A DNA stretch of 64,000 nucleotides from Psychrobacter sp. ANT_WB68 (GCF_008369115.1 NZ_VOAZ01000003.1:62001-126000), one strand, 5' to 3'. Positions 7,974 to 19,666 are shown, counted from the stretch's first letter. Notes: generated from the letters alone by a model not told the origin. Made by a program: numbers and translations.

Positions 7974-9656
7974 TTAGTCCAAAACTTTAACGGTACGACG
8001 TTTTTGCTCTTCTTCAACTTTTCGGTTGATTAAGTACTGTTGGGTCATACTGAATAAGTTATTCACGGTCCAGTATAGTACCAAACCTGCGGGGAAGAAC
8101 AACATGAAGGCGGTGAAGATAATCGGTAAAAACTTCATCACTTTCGCTTGCATTGGATCAGCGGGCTGCGGGTTTAGCTGCTGCTGTATAAACATTGATG
8201 CACCCATGAGGAGTGGTAAGATAAACCACGGATCCATCGCTGATAAATCCCGAATCCATAAGATCCATGGCGCATGACGCAGCTCAACACTCTCGACCAA
8301 CACCCAATATAGCGCCAAGAAAATCGGCATTTGCATTAAGATAGGTAAGCAACCCGCCATTGGATTGACTTTCTCTTCTTTATAAATCGCCATCATTTCT
8401 TGCGACATTTTCATACGATCGTCGCCGTGCTCTTCTTTTAATATAGCAAGCCTTGGGGCGATTGCACGCATCTTCGCCATTGAATAGTAGCTCTTATTAG
8501 AGACCCACATCAAAGCGATTTTAACCAGCAGCGTCAACAGAATAATTGACCAGCCCCAGTTACCGATAACTTTATGAATACCATCCAAAACCGCAAATAA
8601 TATCTTTGATATTGGCCATAGCAAGCCATAATCGACAGTTTGGTTAAGACCTGCTGCGACTTCTTTTAACTCAGCCTGTACCTTTGGACCAGCGTATAAG
8701 GTTGCATTTAAAGTTACTTGCTTATTTGGTGCAACATTGACAGGTTGGCTATTAAAACCAATAAAGTAATCATCGCCCGTTTCACGGCTAAAGAACTTAC
8801 CGGTAAAGTTTTCAGGTGTCCAAGCAGAAACAAAGTAATGCTGTACGATGCCAACCCAGCCTTTATCACTGGTCGTGGTCAACTCACCATCATTAAACTT
8901 ACCAAACTTCAGCTTATTGTAAGGGTCATCAGGTGTGCCCCAAGCGCCGCCCAAATAAGTCGCCATGCTCAGCGCGCCTTTATCAGACATTCCAGGATCT
9001 TTACTATTATCACGTTTTAACTGTGCAAACATCTGCCCTTGCCAAGCATTGGCAGAAGCGTTTTGGATTTTATAGCTGATATCAATCGGATATTTGTCTT
9101 GGGTGAAAGTAAAGGTCTTAGTAACTGTCACGCCATCTTTTTGATACGTAAGCGGTACTGATAGTGTTTGCTGACCTTTCTCCATCACATAGTTATTGGC
9201 AGTGTGGCTGTATTTGGCGCGACCTTCTGCGGTATCGATACCATTCTTACCAATCAGACCAGACTGCGCAACATAAACGCGATTGCTATTATTTTCTAGC
9301 AAGACGAAAGGCTTATCACTATCGAGTGTCGCATCATACTGCTTTAGCGCAGCATAAACGATGTCACCGCCTTCTGGATTGATTTTGATGTCATAGCGAT
9401 CAGTGGTTACCGTAATCAGACCGGTATTGGCAGCAGGTGTCTCTGCTACCGTACCCGTACCCACTGGTAATGTCTGTACCGGAATGTCGCCTGCTGCGCC
9501 GCTGGTAGAAGGAATATCAACTCCTACCGATGTTGCAGTTTTTGGCACCGTCTCTACAGCTGGCGCATCGGCATAATCATCTCGCCATGCCAAAATCAGC
9601 AGATAAGCGGTGATTAGCATCGCAATGATGATCATCACCCGAAATATCTTTTGCAT
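7974..9656 (-). CDS. yidC: Membrane protein insertase YidC
   Basis: Inserts and folds inner-membrane proteins, alone or with SecYEG. At 560 residues it has the long Gram-negative layout: an N-terminal transmembrane anchor (about 5-24), a large periplasmic domain (about 60-340) with FTQDKYPIDISYKI and GWVGIVQHYFVSAW, then the conserved insertase core with five membrane helices, including NWGWSIILLTLLVK, NPMAGCLPILMQMPIFLALY and the NNLFSMTQQYLINRK tail. It is followed upstream on the same strand by yidD, rnpA and rpmH, the classical cluster. The 222-bp yidD-yidC gap carries DnaA boxes. Confidence 0.97.
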   Translation of the reverse strand: MQKIFRVMIIIAMLITAYLLILAWRDDYADAPAVETVPKTATSVGVDIPSTSGAAGDIPVQTLPVGTGTVAETPAANTGLITVTTDRYDIKINPEGGDIVYAALKQYDATLDSDKPFVLLENNSNRVYVAQSGLIGKNGIDTAEGRAKYSHTANNYVMEKGQQTLSVPLTYQKDGVTVTKTFTFTQDKYPIDISYKIQNASANAWQGQMFAQLKRDNSKDPGMSDKGALSMATYLGGAWGTPDDPYNKLKFGKFNDGELTTTSDKGWVGIVQHYFVSAWTPENFTGKFFSRETGDDYFIGFNSQPVNVAPNKQVTLNATLYAGPKVQAELKEVAAGLNQTVDYGLLWPISKILFAVLDGIHKVIGNWGWSIILLTLLVKIALMWVSNKSYYSMAKMRAIAPRLAILKEEHGDDRMKMSQEMMAIYKEEKVNPMAGCLPILMQMPIFLALYWVLVESVELRHAPWILWIRDLSAMDPWFILPLLMGASMFIQQQLNPQPADPMQAKVMKFLPIIFTAFMLFFPAGLVLYWTVNNLFSMTQQYLINRKVEEEQKRRTVKVLD

Positions 9657-9813
9657 AAACCTTTCCTAGATTAAAAAATTAGGGAATGAAAAATCAGGCA
9701 TGTGTCATGACCACCACACAGCATTAACCGGCATTCTTAGCGGTAATTCCAGCAGTCAATCACATAAAATGTTCATCATTTTACTAAAAAACCACTCTAA
9801 ATGATACCAAGAG

Positions 9814-9850
9814 TGTGGATAACTTGTGGGTAACTAAATAGATATCCACA
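9814..9850. other. Small DnaA-box cluster in the yidC-yidD gap
   Basis: One perfect box on the minus strand (TGTGGATAA, 9814-9822) and two one-mismatch boxes (TGTGGGTAA 9825-9833; ATATCCACA 9842-9850) within 37 bp. It lies upstream of yidC and about 1.3 kb from the main origin cluster. Confidence 0.65.
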
Positions 9851-9878
9851 ACTACCCAGTCGCTAACACGCTTTAGGT

Positions 9879-10247
9879 CTATTTCATCATCTGATTTAGA
9901 CGAAAAACATAGCTTGTCGTATCTCTAAAAATATATAAACCTTGCCTTTTAACACCACCAACTACGATAGGAGATAAATATTTATAATGATAAGAAGATA
10001 AAGGTAACGGCACAAAATCAATACCATGTCCGCCCAAAGGATGACAGCGGCTAATACGTTTTAATAACAGCCAACTGCCTGACCAAATACCATGCCACGC
10101 TAAAGCTTGTTTGCCGTAATTCGAGCAAGTCGGATAATAACGACAACGAGCAGGTAGTATAGGGCTAATTATCTTTTGATAAAGTAAAATTAAATAATAA
10201 ATAATTTTATATAAAAAATTATTTATTATATTATATAAATAATTCAT
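9879..10247 (-). CDS. yidD: Membrane protein insertion efficiency factor YidD
   Basis: Small membrane-associated protein assisting YidC-dependent insertion. It has the family signature [12 protein letters not shown] and [17 protein letters not shown]. At 122 residues it is somewhat long, with about 35 extra C-terminal residues after the core. The N-terminal 30 residues are unusually rich in Ile, Tyr, Asn and Leu and are encoded by extremely AT-rich DNA. The start codon lies one base after the rnpA stop, indicating translational coupling with rnpA. Confidence 0.92.
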   Translation of the reverse strand: MNYLYNIINNFLYKIIYYLILLYQKIISPILPARCRYYPTCSNYGKQALAWHGIWSGSWLLLKRISRCHPLGGHGIDFVPLPLSSYHYKYLSPIVVGGVKRQGLYIFRDTTSYVFRLNQMMK

Positions 10248-10310
10248 TTTATTTTTTTTCTATTTTTTTAAATATATTATTTATCTCATTAATTAAATCT
10301 TTATTACTTA
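10190..10310. other. Extreme AT-rich tract at the yidD/rnpA junction
   Basis: About 120 bp consisting almost only of A and T, covering the 5' end of yidD and the 3' end of rnpA. It is far more AT-rich than neighbouring coding DNA and could melt easily; it lies about 0.4 kb from the DnaA boxes at 9814-9850. Confidence 0.6.
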
Positions 10311-10620
10311 AACCTTTTATAGATTTTTTGACAATGAAAACGATATCTTTATTTTCTAAATAACAAGCCTTTACGCGAAACTGCTCACGTACCTGACGTT
10401 TGATTAAATTTCGTGCAACAGCAGTAGGTACTTTACGTTTAGTAATAGCCATACCGACTCGGGGTTGCTCGTGAGTATTGGTACGCACAAACGCCATCAG
10501 GTGGTTCTGATGAAGCTTACGCTCAGGCTCATCGAACACCTCACGGAAGGCAGCAGGCGTCAGTAAGCGCTGCGCTTTGGTGAAGCAAGCATTAGGTGGC
10601 GTTGAAACAGTATTAGACAT
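10249..10620 (-). CDS. rnpA: Ribonuclease P protein component
   Basis: Protein cofactor of RNase P, needed for 5' maturation of tRNAs. With the ATG at 10620 the protein is 123 residues, the normal length, and has the RNA-binding RNR motif at residues 70-82 ([13 protein letters not shown]). The frame stays open to 10794, but the extra 58 residues are hydrophobic, unlike any RnpA, and run through the terminator at 10696-10720, so I reject them. AGG seven bases before the 10620 ATG supports this start. It is transcribed after rpmH across a 203-bp gap and is followed immediately by yidD. Confidence 0.95.
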   Translation of the reverse strand: MSNTVSTPPNACFTKAQRLLTPAAFREVFDEPERKLHQNHLMAFVRTNTHEQPRVGMAITKRKVPTAVARNLIKRQVREQFRVKACYLENKDIVFIVKKSIKGLSNKDLINEINNIFKKIEKK

Positions 10621-10695
10621 AGTACAACCTAGTATAAGGGCTAATAACAATAGCAGAAATAATAGAGTAGAAATAATCGCAAAGTATAGAGACAA

Positions 10696-10720
10696 AAAAA
10701 GCGCCGATATGGGCGCTTTT
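10696..10720 (-). terminator. Strong intrinsic terminator between rpmH and rnpA
   Basis: On the minus strand, AAAAGCGCC and GGCGCTTTT pair around a 6-nt loop and run into seven Us. It stands in the middle of the rpmH-rnpA gap and should reduce rnpA/yidD expression relative to rpmH. Confidence 0.8.
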
Positions 10721-10823
10721 GATATATGGCTAAGTGTCAGTTGTGATGATTGACGATCGCAATCTATAAATAATAATAGAAACACAACAAGCACTATCAG
10801 CCATGCTTATCGCAATCTACTGA

Positions 10824-10958
10824 TTATACAGTAAGGCGATGACGTCCTTTAGCGCGGCGACGAGCTAAGACCTGACGGCCTTTTTTAGTTGCCATACGAG
10901 CACGGAAACCGTGAGTACGTTTACGCTTGATCACGCTTGGTTGGAATGTACGTTTCAT
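10824..10958 (-). CDS. rpmH: 50S ribosomal protein L34
   Basis: Forty-four residues starting [18 protein letters not shown] and ending [12 protein letters not shown], the complete invariant L34 sequence type. It is rich in Arg and Lys, as expected for a protein binding 23S rRNA. A good Shine-Dalgarno (AGGTGAG) lies just upstream of the ATG at 10958. It is the first gene of the leftward rpmH-rnpA-yidD-yidC run and borders the oriC candidate. Confidence 0.98.
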   Translation of the reverse strand: MKRTFQPSVIKRKRTHGFRARMATKKGRQVLARRRAKGRHRLTV

Positions 10959-11577
10959 AACTCACCTATCAAAATAATGGACTAAATTCGTAATAACGGA
11001 GGATTATACCACCGCATAGTATCTTGGTCAATAAACTAATTCAGTCTGTGTTTATGCAATCAGATTTTAGAACAGAAAGAATCTGTTCTAAGTTATCTAT
11101 AGTAATACAACTCTTATTTGCAACTCCAGTCCAAGTGTTTAAGAAACTATTTTGACAATTGATTTTAAAAGTTATCCACAGTTTGTGTCCGTCATTATAA
11201 TAATTAACTATTAATATATATAAGTATTGTTGTTATTGGGAGCCTTATTATCTGTGGTTAACTCATTTTTTTTCTTTAATATCAAAATACTAGGCTATGG
11301 ATAAGGTTGTGGGTAACCTGTGGGTGAAATATGGATAACTTACAATATTAACTTATCCACAAAATTATCCACAGGCTTATCCACAAAAAACAAGGTGTTA
11401 TCCACAAGGTGTTTGTGTTAGATTAGCCCCCTACATGATGTATGATTTTAAGTGATCTCACTATACAGCGGCTTAACTCAAAAACGAGCCGCTCTATCGG
11501 TAAAGATTCAGTGATATTCATAATAAAAACAGTGTTCTTTTGACCAGTTATTTTGGACTATAGGGTTAGTATATTTC
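10959..11577. other. Candidate chromosomal origin oriC (rpmH-dnaA gap)
   Basis: The gap contains the rpmH promoter and a DnaA-box array. Perfect TTATCCACA boxes lie at 11172-11180, 11353-11361, 11365-11373, 11377-11385 and 11398-11406. One-mismatch boxes lie at 11253-11261, 11296-11304, 11308-11316 and 11330-11338, mostly in the opposite orientation. The three boxes from 11353 are spaced exactly 12 bp apart. An AT-rich stretch at about 11185-11240 is a candidate unwinding element. Genes diverge from this point on both sides (rpmH leftward, dnaA rightward), as expected at a bidirectional origin. Initiation here is inferred, not shown. Confidence 0.85.
11003..11031 (-). promoter_or_regulatory. 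Sigma-70 promoter of rpmH
   Basis: On the minus strand TTGACC (11026-11031) and TATAAT (11003-11008) are separated by exactly 17 bp, 45 bp before the rpmH start. This is the best consensus promoter seen in the window. Confidence 0.85.
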
Positions 11578-13020
11578 ATGATTGATACAGCAACTATTTG
11601 GGATAAATGCTTAAACGACTTACGTTATCACGTTAAAGACAACGTCTTTACTATGTGGTTAAGACCATTATCTGCTCATCAAGAAGCAAATAGCTTGATT
11701 ATTCTTGCTCCTAATGATTATTTTGTGACCTATATAAAAAAGAATCATTTGCAAGATATCCAACAGCTGGTTGCTAAACATAGCCAAGGTAGTATCGAAG
11801 ATGTTATTGTTCGTGTTGATAATGCTGGTCGAGACATAGAGGATAGTAATCAGCAGTCAGGTTCATTGTTTGCAGAGGATAAGCCCTCCCCTCCCCCTAC
11901 AGATCACAGTTTTCAAACCACCCATAATAATATGGCTAGGGCAGATATTGATGCCAATATGCGTCATGCTGAACTGATCGAATCTGCCGATGCCAAATCA
12001 TTAAGTTATCTAAACCCTGATTTTACCTTTGAGACCTTTGTCACTGGTAAGTCTAATAATCTGGCTTACAAAGCCTGTTATGAGCTTGGAAAACGCCAAT
12101 CAAAAAATCGACACAATCCTTTATTTATATACGGACCTTCTGGTTTGGGAAAAACGCATTTAATGCATTCTGTAGCACATCGCTATTTAAAAAATAATCT
12201 AAGTTTTTATTATTTCACTTCTGAAAAGTTTATTAATCAATTGGTTTATTCATTAAGAAATAATAAAATAGAAGATTTTAAAAAGAAAATAAAAAAAGTA
12301 GATTTGTTAATTGTAGATGATATTCATGTATTGGCTGGAAAGACGAAAAGTAGTAATGAGTTTTTGACGCTATTTGCCGATTTCACCAGTGGTGATAAAC
12401 AACTAATTTTGGCATCAGATCGTCATCCATCACAAATGACGGAGTTTGATGAGCGCTTTAGATCTCGCTTCTCTTGGGGTTTGACGGTTGCGGTCGATCC
12501 TCCTGAGATCGATACGCGTGTACAAATCCTACAGAGAAAAGCGGCATCTTATGGAATGAGTCTTCCTAAAGAATGTGCGTTATTCATTGCTCAAAACGTG
12601 GTTTCTAACGTTAGGCGTTTAGAAGGTGCGTTAAATCAGGTGTTTGCTAATGCTAATCTTACGGGTGCGCCCATTACGCTTGAAATGGTGCAATACGCGC
12701 TAAAAGACATTGTTGCGATGCGTGTTCAAGCCGTGAACATGGACAATATTCGTAAGGTAGTTGCCGAATACTATGATGTAACGGTCAAAGATATTATGGG
12801 ACGAAAACGTACGCGCAGTATCGCAAGACCGCGTCAAATCGCGATGGCTTTATCACGCGAACTAACGAGTGATAGCTTTCCTGAAATTGGACAGTCATTT
12901 GGTGGTCGCGATCATACGACAGTGATGCATGCTTGCGATAAGGTCAATGAGCTACGCGCTGCCGATCCGGCATTTGATAAGGATTACAAGACATTGGCGT
13001 TGATGTTACAAGCGGGTTAG
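11578..13020 (+). CDS. dnaA: Chromosomal replication initiator protein DnaA
   Basis: ATP-dependent initiator that binds DnaA boxes and melts oriC. It is 480 residues. Domain I (1-80) starts with IWDKCLNDLR, a variable linker runs to about 145, and the AAA+ domain has Walker A GPSGLGKTH at 186 and Walker B LLIVDDIH at 244-249, then FRSRFSWGLTVAV. Domain IV carries the DNA-binding signature FGGRDHTTVMHAC. The segment coding residues about 205-250 is markedly AT-rich and lysine-rich. It directly follows the box array, so autoregulation is likely. The Shine-Dalgarno is weak. Confidence 0.98.
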   Translation: MIDTATIWDKCLNDLRYHVKDNVFTMWLRPLSAHQEANSLIILAPNDYFVTYIKKNHLQDIQQLVAKHSQGSIEDVIVRVDNAGRDIEDSNQQSGSLFAEDKPSPPPTDHSFQTTHNNMARADIDANMRHAELIESADAKSLSYLNPDFTFETFVTGKSNNLAYKACYELGKRQSKNRHNPLFIYGPSGLGKTHLMHSVAHRYLKNNLSFYYFTSEKFINQLVYSLRNNKIEDFKKKIKKVDLLIVDDIHVLAGKTKSSNEFLTLFADFTSGDKQLILASDRHPSQMTEFDERFRSRFSWGLTVAVDPPEIDTRVQILQRKAASYGMSLPKECALFIAQNVVSNVRRLEGALNQVFANANLTGAPITLEMVQYALKDIVAMRVQAVNMDNIRKVVAEYYDVTVKDIMGRKRTRSIARPRQIAMALSRELTSDSFPEIGQSFGGRDHTTVMHACDKVNELRAADPAFDKDYKTLALMLQAG

Positions 13021-13198
13021 ACAGTTGTGGTGTCAAGATATTTCCGTAAGCAGATATGATTTATAATACTTTAAGTATCATGAGACACCAGCTATATGGA
13101 TTATCGTCAGTAGACAGGGTATTATTAAGCCAGTATTTTGAAACTATATAAAAAGAATCCTTTCAATAAGAGTAACTAATAAACAAGAGTAACTAAGC

Positions 13199-14374
13199 AT
13201 GCAATTATCGATTAATCGAGAGTCGTTACTAAAAGCTATTAACCTCATCGCTAAGGCTGCAGATAAGCGCCACAATATGGTTATTCTGGGTAATATTAAG
13301 CTTCAGTTGTCTGAATCAGCGCTGATTTTGACCGCATCTGATTTAGAAGTAGAGCTGACATCGACGTTGAAATTGCCTGCCGGTGCTTGTATTGAAGCCG
13401 GTACAACGACGTTACCTGCGACCAAACTTAAAGATATTTGTAAATCACTGCCGTCGCAAGCGCAAGTCAATCTTACCACGCAAGAAAATGAGCGTTGCCT
13501 GTTGACCAGTGGCAAAAGTCGTTTCACCTTAGGGACATTGCCTAGCGAAGATTATCCAAGTCTTGGTAATCCTGAAAATATCACACCTTTAACCATCAGT
13601 CGTAGCCGTTTGACGGATTTGATTCATAAAACCCAGTTTGCGATGGCCATTCAAGATGTTCGTTATTATTTAACGGGTATGTTGTTTGATGTTTCACAGC
13701 AGCAATTGACTACAGTTGCAACCGATGGACACAGACTGGCTTTAGCGCGTAGTGTTATCGATGCCAATGCCGATTTGAATATGCAGGCGATTTTACCGCG
13801 TAAAGCTGTGATTGAGCTTGAGCGTTTGGCATCAGAGCTTGGTAAGATGCTGGGTGATAAAGACAATGCAGTCACGCTAAGTTTTGGTCGTGAATTCTTG
13901 CAAGTAAGCTTGCCGTTTGGTGATGTGGATAGTGTAGGGCAAGTAAATGATAATTTGATGGTGACGTTTACAGCGCGTCTTATCGATGGCAAATTCCCTG
14001 ATTATCGCCGTGTCATGCCAAGTAATACAGATAAGCTTGCTTTGTTTAATCAAGAAAAAATGACAGATGTGTTGCGCCGTGTGGCGATTTTGAGTAATGA
14101 AAAGTCTCGCGGCGTGGTATTTAACTTTGCCAGTGATGGTATGGTAGAAGTACGCGCCAATAACGCTGAACAAGATGAAGCAGTCGAGATGATACAAGCG
14201 AAGTATCAAGGCGAGCCGATGGAGCTGTCTTTTAATGCCGCTTATCTACAAGATGTATTAGGTGTCATTCAAGGTGATTTACAGATGCACATGAGCCAAT
14301 CAAATGCTTCGGTATTGGTCAATCAGCTCAATGACGACTTTCATCAGTATGTCATTATGCCAATGCGCATATAG
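13199..14374 (+). CDS. dnaN: DNA polymerase III beta clamp
   Basis: Sliding clamp that tethers replicative and repair polymerases. It has 391 residues, slightly longer than the E. coli protein. It starts MQLSINRESLLKAINLI, shows three repeated clamp domains, and ends with the characteristic HQYVIMPMRI. It lies 178 bp after dnaA and 80 bp before recF on the same strand, the standard order, so co-transcription is likely. Confidence 0.97.
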   Translation: MQLSINRESLLKAINLIAKAADKRHNMVILGNIKLQLSESALILTASDLEVELTSTLKLPAGACIEAGTTTLPATKLKDICKSLPSQAQVNLTTQENERCLLTSGKSRFTLGTLPSEDYPSLGNPENITPLTISRSRLTDLIHKTQFAMAIQDVRYYLTGMLFDVSQQQLTTVATDGHRLALARSVIDANADLNMQAILPRKAVIELERLASELGKMLGDKDNAVTLSFGREFLQVSLPFGDVDSVGQVNDNLMVTFTARLIDGKFPDYRRVMPSNTDKLALFNQEKMTDVLRRVAILSNEKSRGVVFNFASDGMVEVRANNAEQDEAVEMIQAKYQGEPMELSFNAAYLQDVLGVIQGDLQMHMSQSNASVLVNQLNDDFHQYVIMPMRI

Positions 14375-14454
14375 TGCGACTCTATTATAAAATATTTAAA
14401 AATAAACTTTTGCCTGCTATTTTGTAGGTAGTCATATAGGCGGCTGTCACTATT

Positions 14455-15705
14455 ATGATTGAACGTCTACAGATTTCAAATCTGCGTAATTTAACCCAAG
14501 TGAATCTACAGCCTGCTGCTTGCAACGTCATTATCGGCGATAATGGGAGTGGTAAAACCTCATTGCTTGAGGCAATATTCTTACTATCGCGGGGTAAGAG
14601 TTTTCGTCATCACCAGCCTAAACGCTATATCCAACACCATCAAAATGCGGCCACCGTACACGCGAAGCTAAGTGATAGCAGTACCTTAGCTATTCAAAAG
14701 CAAGCCGATGCGACGACGGTTCTACGTCTGAATCAAACCACGGTTTATAACCAAAGTATCTTAACTGAACAGCTACCCACATTACTTATAGATCCATCGA
14801 CGATGGATATGTTGGAGCAGGGTAGTGCCAGTCGTCGGCAGCTCTTAGATTGGCTAGTGTTTCACATGAAACAAGGTTTTCACCCACAGTGGGTAGCCTA
14901 TCAACGTTTACTAAAACAGCGCAATAGTTTGCTAAAAAAAAGCCGCCATCTGACGCAGGTTCAGCTTGCGGAGCTAAAATCATGGGATAAAGGGCTTAGT
15001 AATCATGCTGCGCTTATTCATCATTACCGTGAACGTATCTTTACAGAATGGCAGCCTTACTTTGCTGACAGTATCGCGCAATTATTGCCTACATACGCTG
15101 AGCAATTAAGCTTGAGCTATAATGCCGGCTATGACACTAGTGTGGCACTTGATGTACAGCTTAACGAGCGTTTAGAGCAGGATTTACAACTGGGTTATAC
15201 GCGTATTGGTAACCATCGCGCTGATATTCATGTGCATTGGCGCTCTAGCGATATAGCACAAACGACCAGTGACGATGGAAAGGACGCTAGTTCGAATCCC
15301 ACCGCAAATACAGACCTTAATACCAAACTACCAACTTTAAAAGAACAAGCGGCCAATGTATTGTCTCGCGGTGAGAAAAAGCTGTTAATCACCGCCTTAC
15401 GCTTATCACAATTGCCATTATTGCTTAATGACGAAAGAGTCGAGCTTGCTATCGACAAACAGAGTCATAGTGCTGCTGCGTTTAGTGACCATATCAAATC
15501 GAAAGCCACCCCAGTGGTGTTGCTAGATGATATCACTGCAGAGTTGGATAATAGGGCGATAGAGATTTTATTATCGACGTTAGCGCAGCTGCCATGTCAG
15601 GTATTTATGACCAGCTTGACTGATGATATCTTACCGTTGGTCCATCAATATTGGTCAGAACCTAAGACGTTTCATGTGAAACAAGGAAGTGTGCTACTTT
15701 TATAA
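14455..15705 (+). CDS. recF: DNA replication and repair protein RecF
   Basis: SMC-like ATPase that helps load RecA at gaps in the RecFOR pathway. It is 416 residues. It starts IERLQISNLRNLTQVNL, has Walker A GDNGSGKTS near residue 28, the ABC signature LSRGEKKL and Walker B VVLLDDITAELD. Two parS-like sites lie inside the gene: a CA-centre one at 14859 and a TG-centre one at 15669, eight codons before the stop. The linker between residues about 265 and 300 is Ser/Asn/Thr-rich and longer than in E. coli RecF. Confidence 0.96.
   Translation: MIERLQISNLRNLTQVNLQPAACNVIIGDNGSGKTSLLEAIFLLSRGKSFRHHQPKRYIQHHQNAATVHAKLSDSSTLAIQKQADATTVLRLNQTTVYNQSILTEQLPTLLIDPSTMDMLEQGSASRRQLLDWLVFHMKQGFHPQWVAYQRLLKQRNSLLKKSRHLTQVQLAELKSWDKGLSNHAALIHHYRERIFTEWQPYFADSIAQLLPTYAEQLSLSYNAGYDTSVALDVQLNERLEQDLQLGYTRIGNHRADIHVHWRSSDIAQTTSDDGKDASSNPTANTDLNTKLPTLKEQAANVLSRGEKKLLITALRLSQLPLLLNDERVELAIDKQSHSAAAFSDHIKSKATPVVLLDDITAELDNRAIEILLSTLAQLPCQVFMTSLTDDILPLVHQYWSEPKTFHVKQGSVLLL
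14859..14872. other. parS-like site, CA-centre variant, in recF
   Basis: GTTTCACATGAAAC with T before and A after, identical over 16 bases to the copy in mnmE at 6600-6615. Confidence 0.5.
15669..15682. other. parS-like site, TG-centre variant, at the 3' end of recF
   Basis: GTTTCATGTGAAAC, translated as part of FHVKQ near the RecF C-terminus. Confidence 0.5.
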
Positions 15706-15865
15706 AATGCACTTTTCAATGAATAATATAGTCTGAATTTTTGCTTAACTCTTATCTCATTTCACTGATACTTTCTCTAAATCATCGTCATTAAGCGCAT
15801 CTTTGCAGTAAAATAACGACAATCCTAAACTACTGGCTCGATACCGATAAAACTGTCAGTAAACA

Positions 15866-15894
15866 GTGACTTAGCGGCAAAAAAATGCTAAAAT
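15866..15894 (+). promoter_or_regulatory. Possible extended -10 promoter for gyrB
   Basis: TGCTAAAAT (extended -10, box 15889-15894) is preceded by GTGACT at 15866-15871 with 17-bp spacing. Confidence 0.45.
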
Positions 15895-15942
15895 GGAACT
15901 TTGTTTTTGTCCTATTCTCAGCAAGTTATCTTAGAGGTTTCT

Positions 15943-15966
15943 ATGGATGTTCTTCAAAGCTTATAG
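15943..15966 (+). CDS. Possible 7-residue leader peptide upstream of gyrB
   Basis: The frame reads MDVLQSL and stops. AGAGG lies five bases upstream of the ATG, a better Shine-Dalgarno than many full genes here have. It falls about 50 nt after the putative gyrB promoter. It may be a translated leader that affects gyrB mRNA, or chance. Confidence 0.3.
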   Translation: MDVLQSL

Positions 15967-16242
15967 ATATTTAAGTGTTTGATAAATATGCGCTTAATAT
16001 TACTTTACTTTAATGATATTTAAAAAAAATAGAAGCGTATATTAAAAACGTTAGTTGAAAAATGGCTATGTTTAGAGCTGCTTTTTTAACACTGCTTTAT
16101 ATCTCTTTAAGCGACATCTGATGACGTTTTAGTAAATACTATAACTAAATATTTTAACCGTGAACGTTAAATCTAAGATAACGTCATTCAGTATCGCCGT
16201 CGTGGTGGGCTGATGACAAATAGCTGATGATGGCTAGATTAA

Positions 16243-18873
<2,631 letters not shown>

Positions 18874-18911
18874 ACTGGCTATGAAAAGTTGCTTAATGAC
18901 TATTAGTTAAT

Positions 18912-18949
18912 AAAAAACCACCGCCTTGTTGCCAAGGCGGTGGTTTTTT
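18912..18949. terminator. Terminator after gyrB
   Basis: Perfect 17-bp inverted repeat including AAAAAACCACCGCCTTG and its complement around a short loop, ending in six Ts. It is bidirectional. Confidence 0.9.
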
Positions 18950-18960
18950 ATTATTAAAGT

Positions 18961-18976
18961 TGTTTCACGTGAAACT
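18961..18976. other. parS-class palindrome upstream of mntP
   Basis: TGTTTCACGTGAAACT: perfect core GTTTCACGTGAAAC at 18962-18975, about 7.5 kb from the origin candidate. It fills the 50-bp gap between the gyrB terminator and mntP. Confidence 0.85.
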
Positions 18977-18998
18977 TATTATAATAAGCGAAAATAAA

Positions 18999-19580
18999 AT
19001 GATAGAAGTTATACTACTGGCTATAGCGCTAGCCATGGACGCGTTTGCCGTTGCAATTGGGCTAGGGGCTAAATCGCAAAAACAAGATAAGCAGTATGTG
19101 CTGCGCTTAGCCATTTATGCTGGTTTGTATTTTGGTATCGCGCAGGGCGTGATGCCACTGATAGGTTATTTATTGGGCGCAGTATTATTAGGCTGGTTAG
19201 CGACTGCTGCACCGTGGATTGGTGGTGGTATCCTTATTGTGCTTGGTGCTAAGATGTTATATGAAGCATTCACTGGTGAGATTGAAGCGCTAGTAGAAGA
19301 CAGTTCCGATGAGAATATACAAGAAAAAATCAATCATCGTATGATGTTTACACTGGCTATCGCTACCAGTATTGATGCGATGGCAGCAGGCTTTACTTTA
19401 AATTTACTAGCACTTAATGCATGGCTAGCGTGCTTCATTATCGCTATTGTCACCGCTGGATTTGGCTTTTTCGGTATCTATTTAGGTAAATCTTCAGGAA
19501 CTTGGCTTGAGGATAAAGCTGAAATACTTGGTGGATTGGTATTGATAGCCATTGGTATAAAGGTGATGTTTATCCATTAA
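18999..19580 (+). CDS. mntP: Putative manganese efflux pump MntP
   Basis: Integral inner-membrane Mn(II) exporter family (formerly YebN). Six hydrophobic helices are visible, with the two-fold repeat of the family: [14 protein letters not shown] near the N-terminus and [14 protein letters not shown] in the second half, each with the conserved Asp. The frame can open at TTG 18960, but that would translate through the parS site; the ATG at 18999 gives the typical 193-residue protein beginning directly at the first helix. A Mn riboswitch (yybP-ykoY) is not visible, and there is too little room for one. It is flanked by parS sites on both sides. Confidence 0.92.
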   Translation: MIEVILLAIALAMDAFAVAIGLGAKSQKQDKQYVLRLAIYAGLYFGIAQGVMPLIGYLLGAVLLGWLATAAPWIGGGILIVLGAKMLYEAFTGEIEALVEDSSDENIQEKINHRMMFTLAIATSIDAMAAGFTLNLLALNAWLACFIIAIVTAGFGFFGIYLGKSSGTWLEDKAEILGGLVLIAIGIKVMFIH

Positions 19581-19616
19581 TAAGTACCATTATTTGGCTT
19601 TGTTTTATACAATAAA

Positions 19617-19647
19617 AATCACCACCTTAATCATTAAAGTGGTGATT
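19617..19647. terminator. Terminator after mntP
   Basis: Arms AATCACCAC and GTGGTGATT with partly paired interior (CTTAA/TTAAAG) at the mntP/rlmF convergent junction. Confidence 0.7.
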
Positions 19648-19650
19648 CTT

Positions 19651-19666
19651 TGTTTCACGTGAAACT
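19651..19666. other. parS-class palindrome downstream of mntP
   Basis: TGTTTCACGTGAAACT, identical over 16 bases to the copy at 18961 and 690 bp from it. Confidence 0.85.

Noticed and set aside
10621-10794. N-terminal extension of rnpA
   Set aside because: It is hydrophobic, unlike RnpA, and runs through a strong terminator.
18950-18998. yybP-ykoY manganese riboswitch before mntP
   Set aside because: Only about 50 bp lie between the terminator and the start codon, most of it a parS site.
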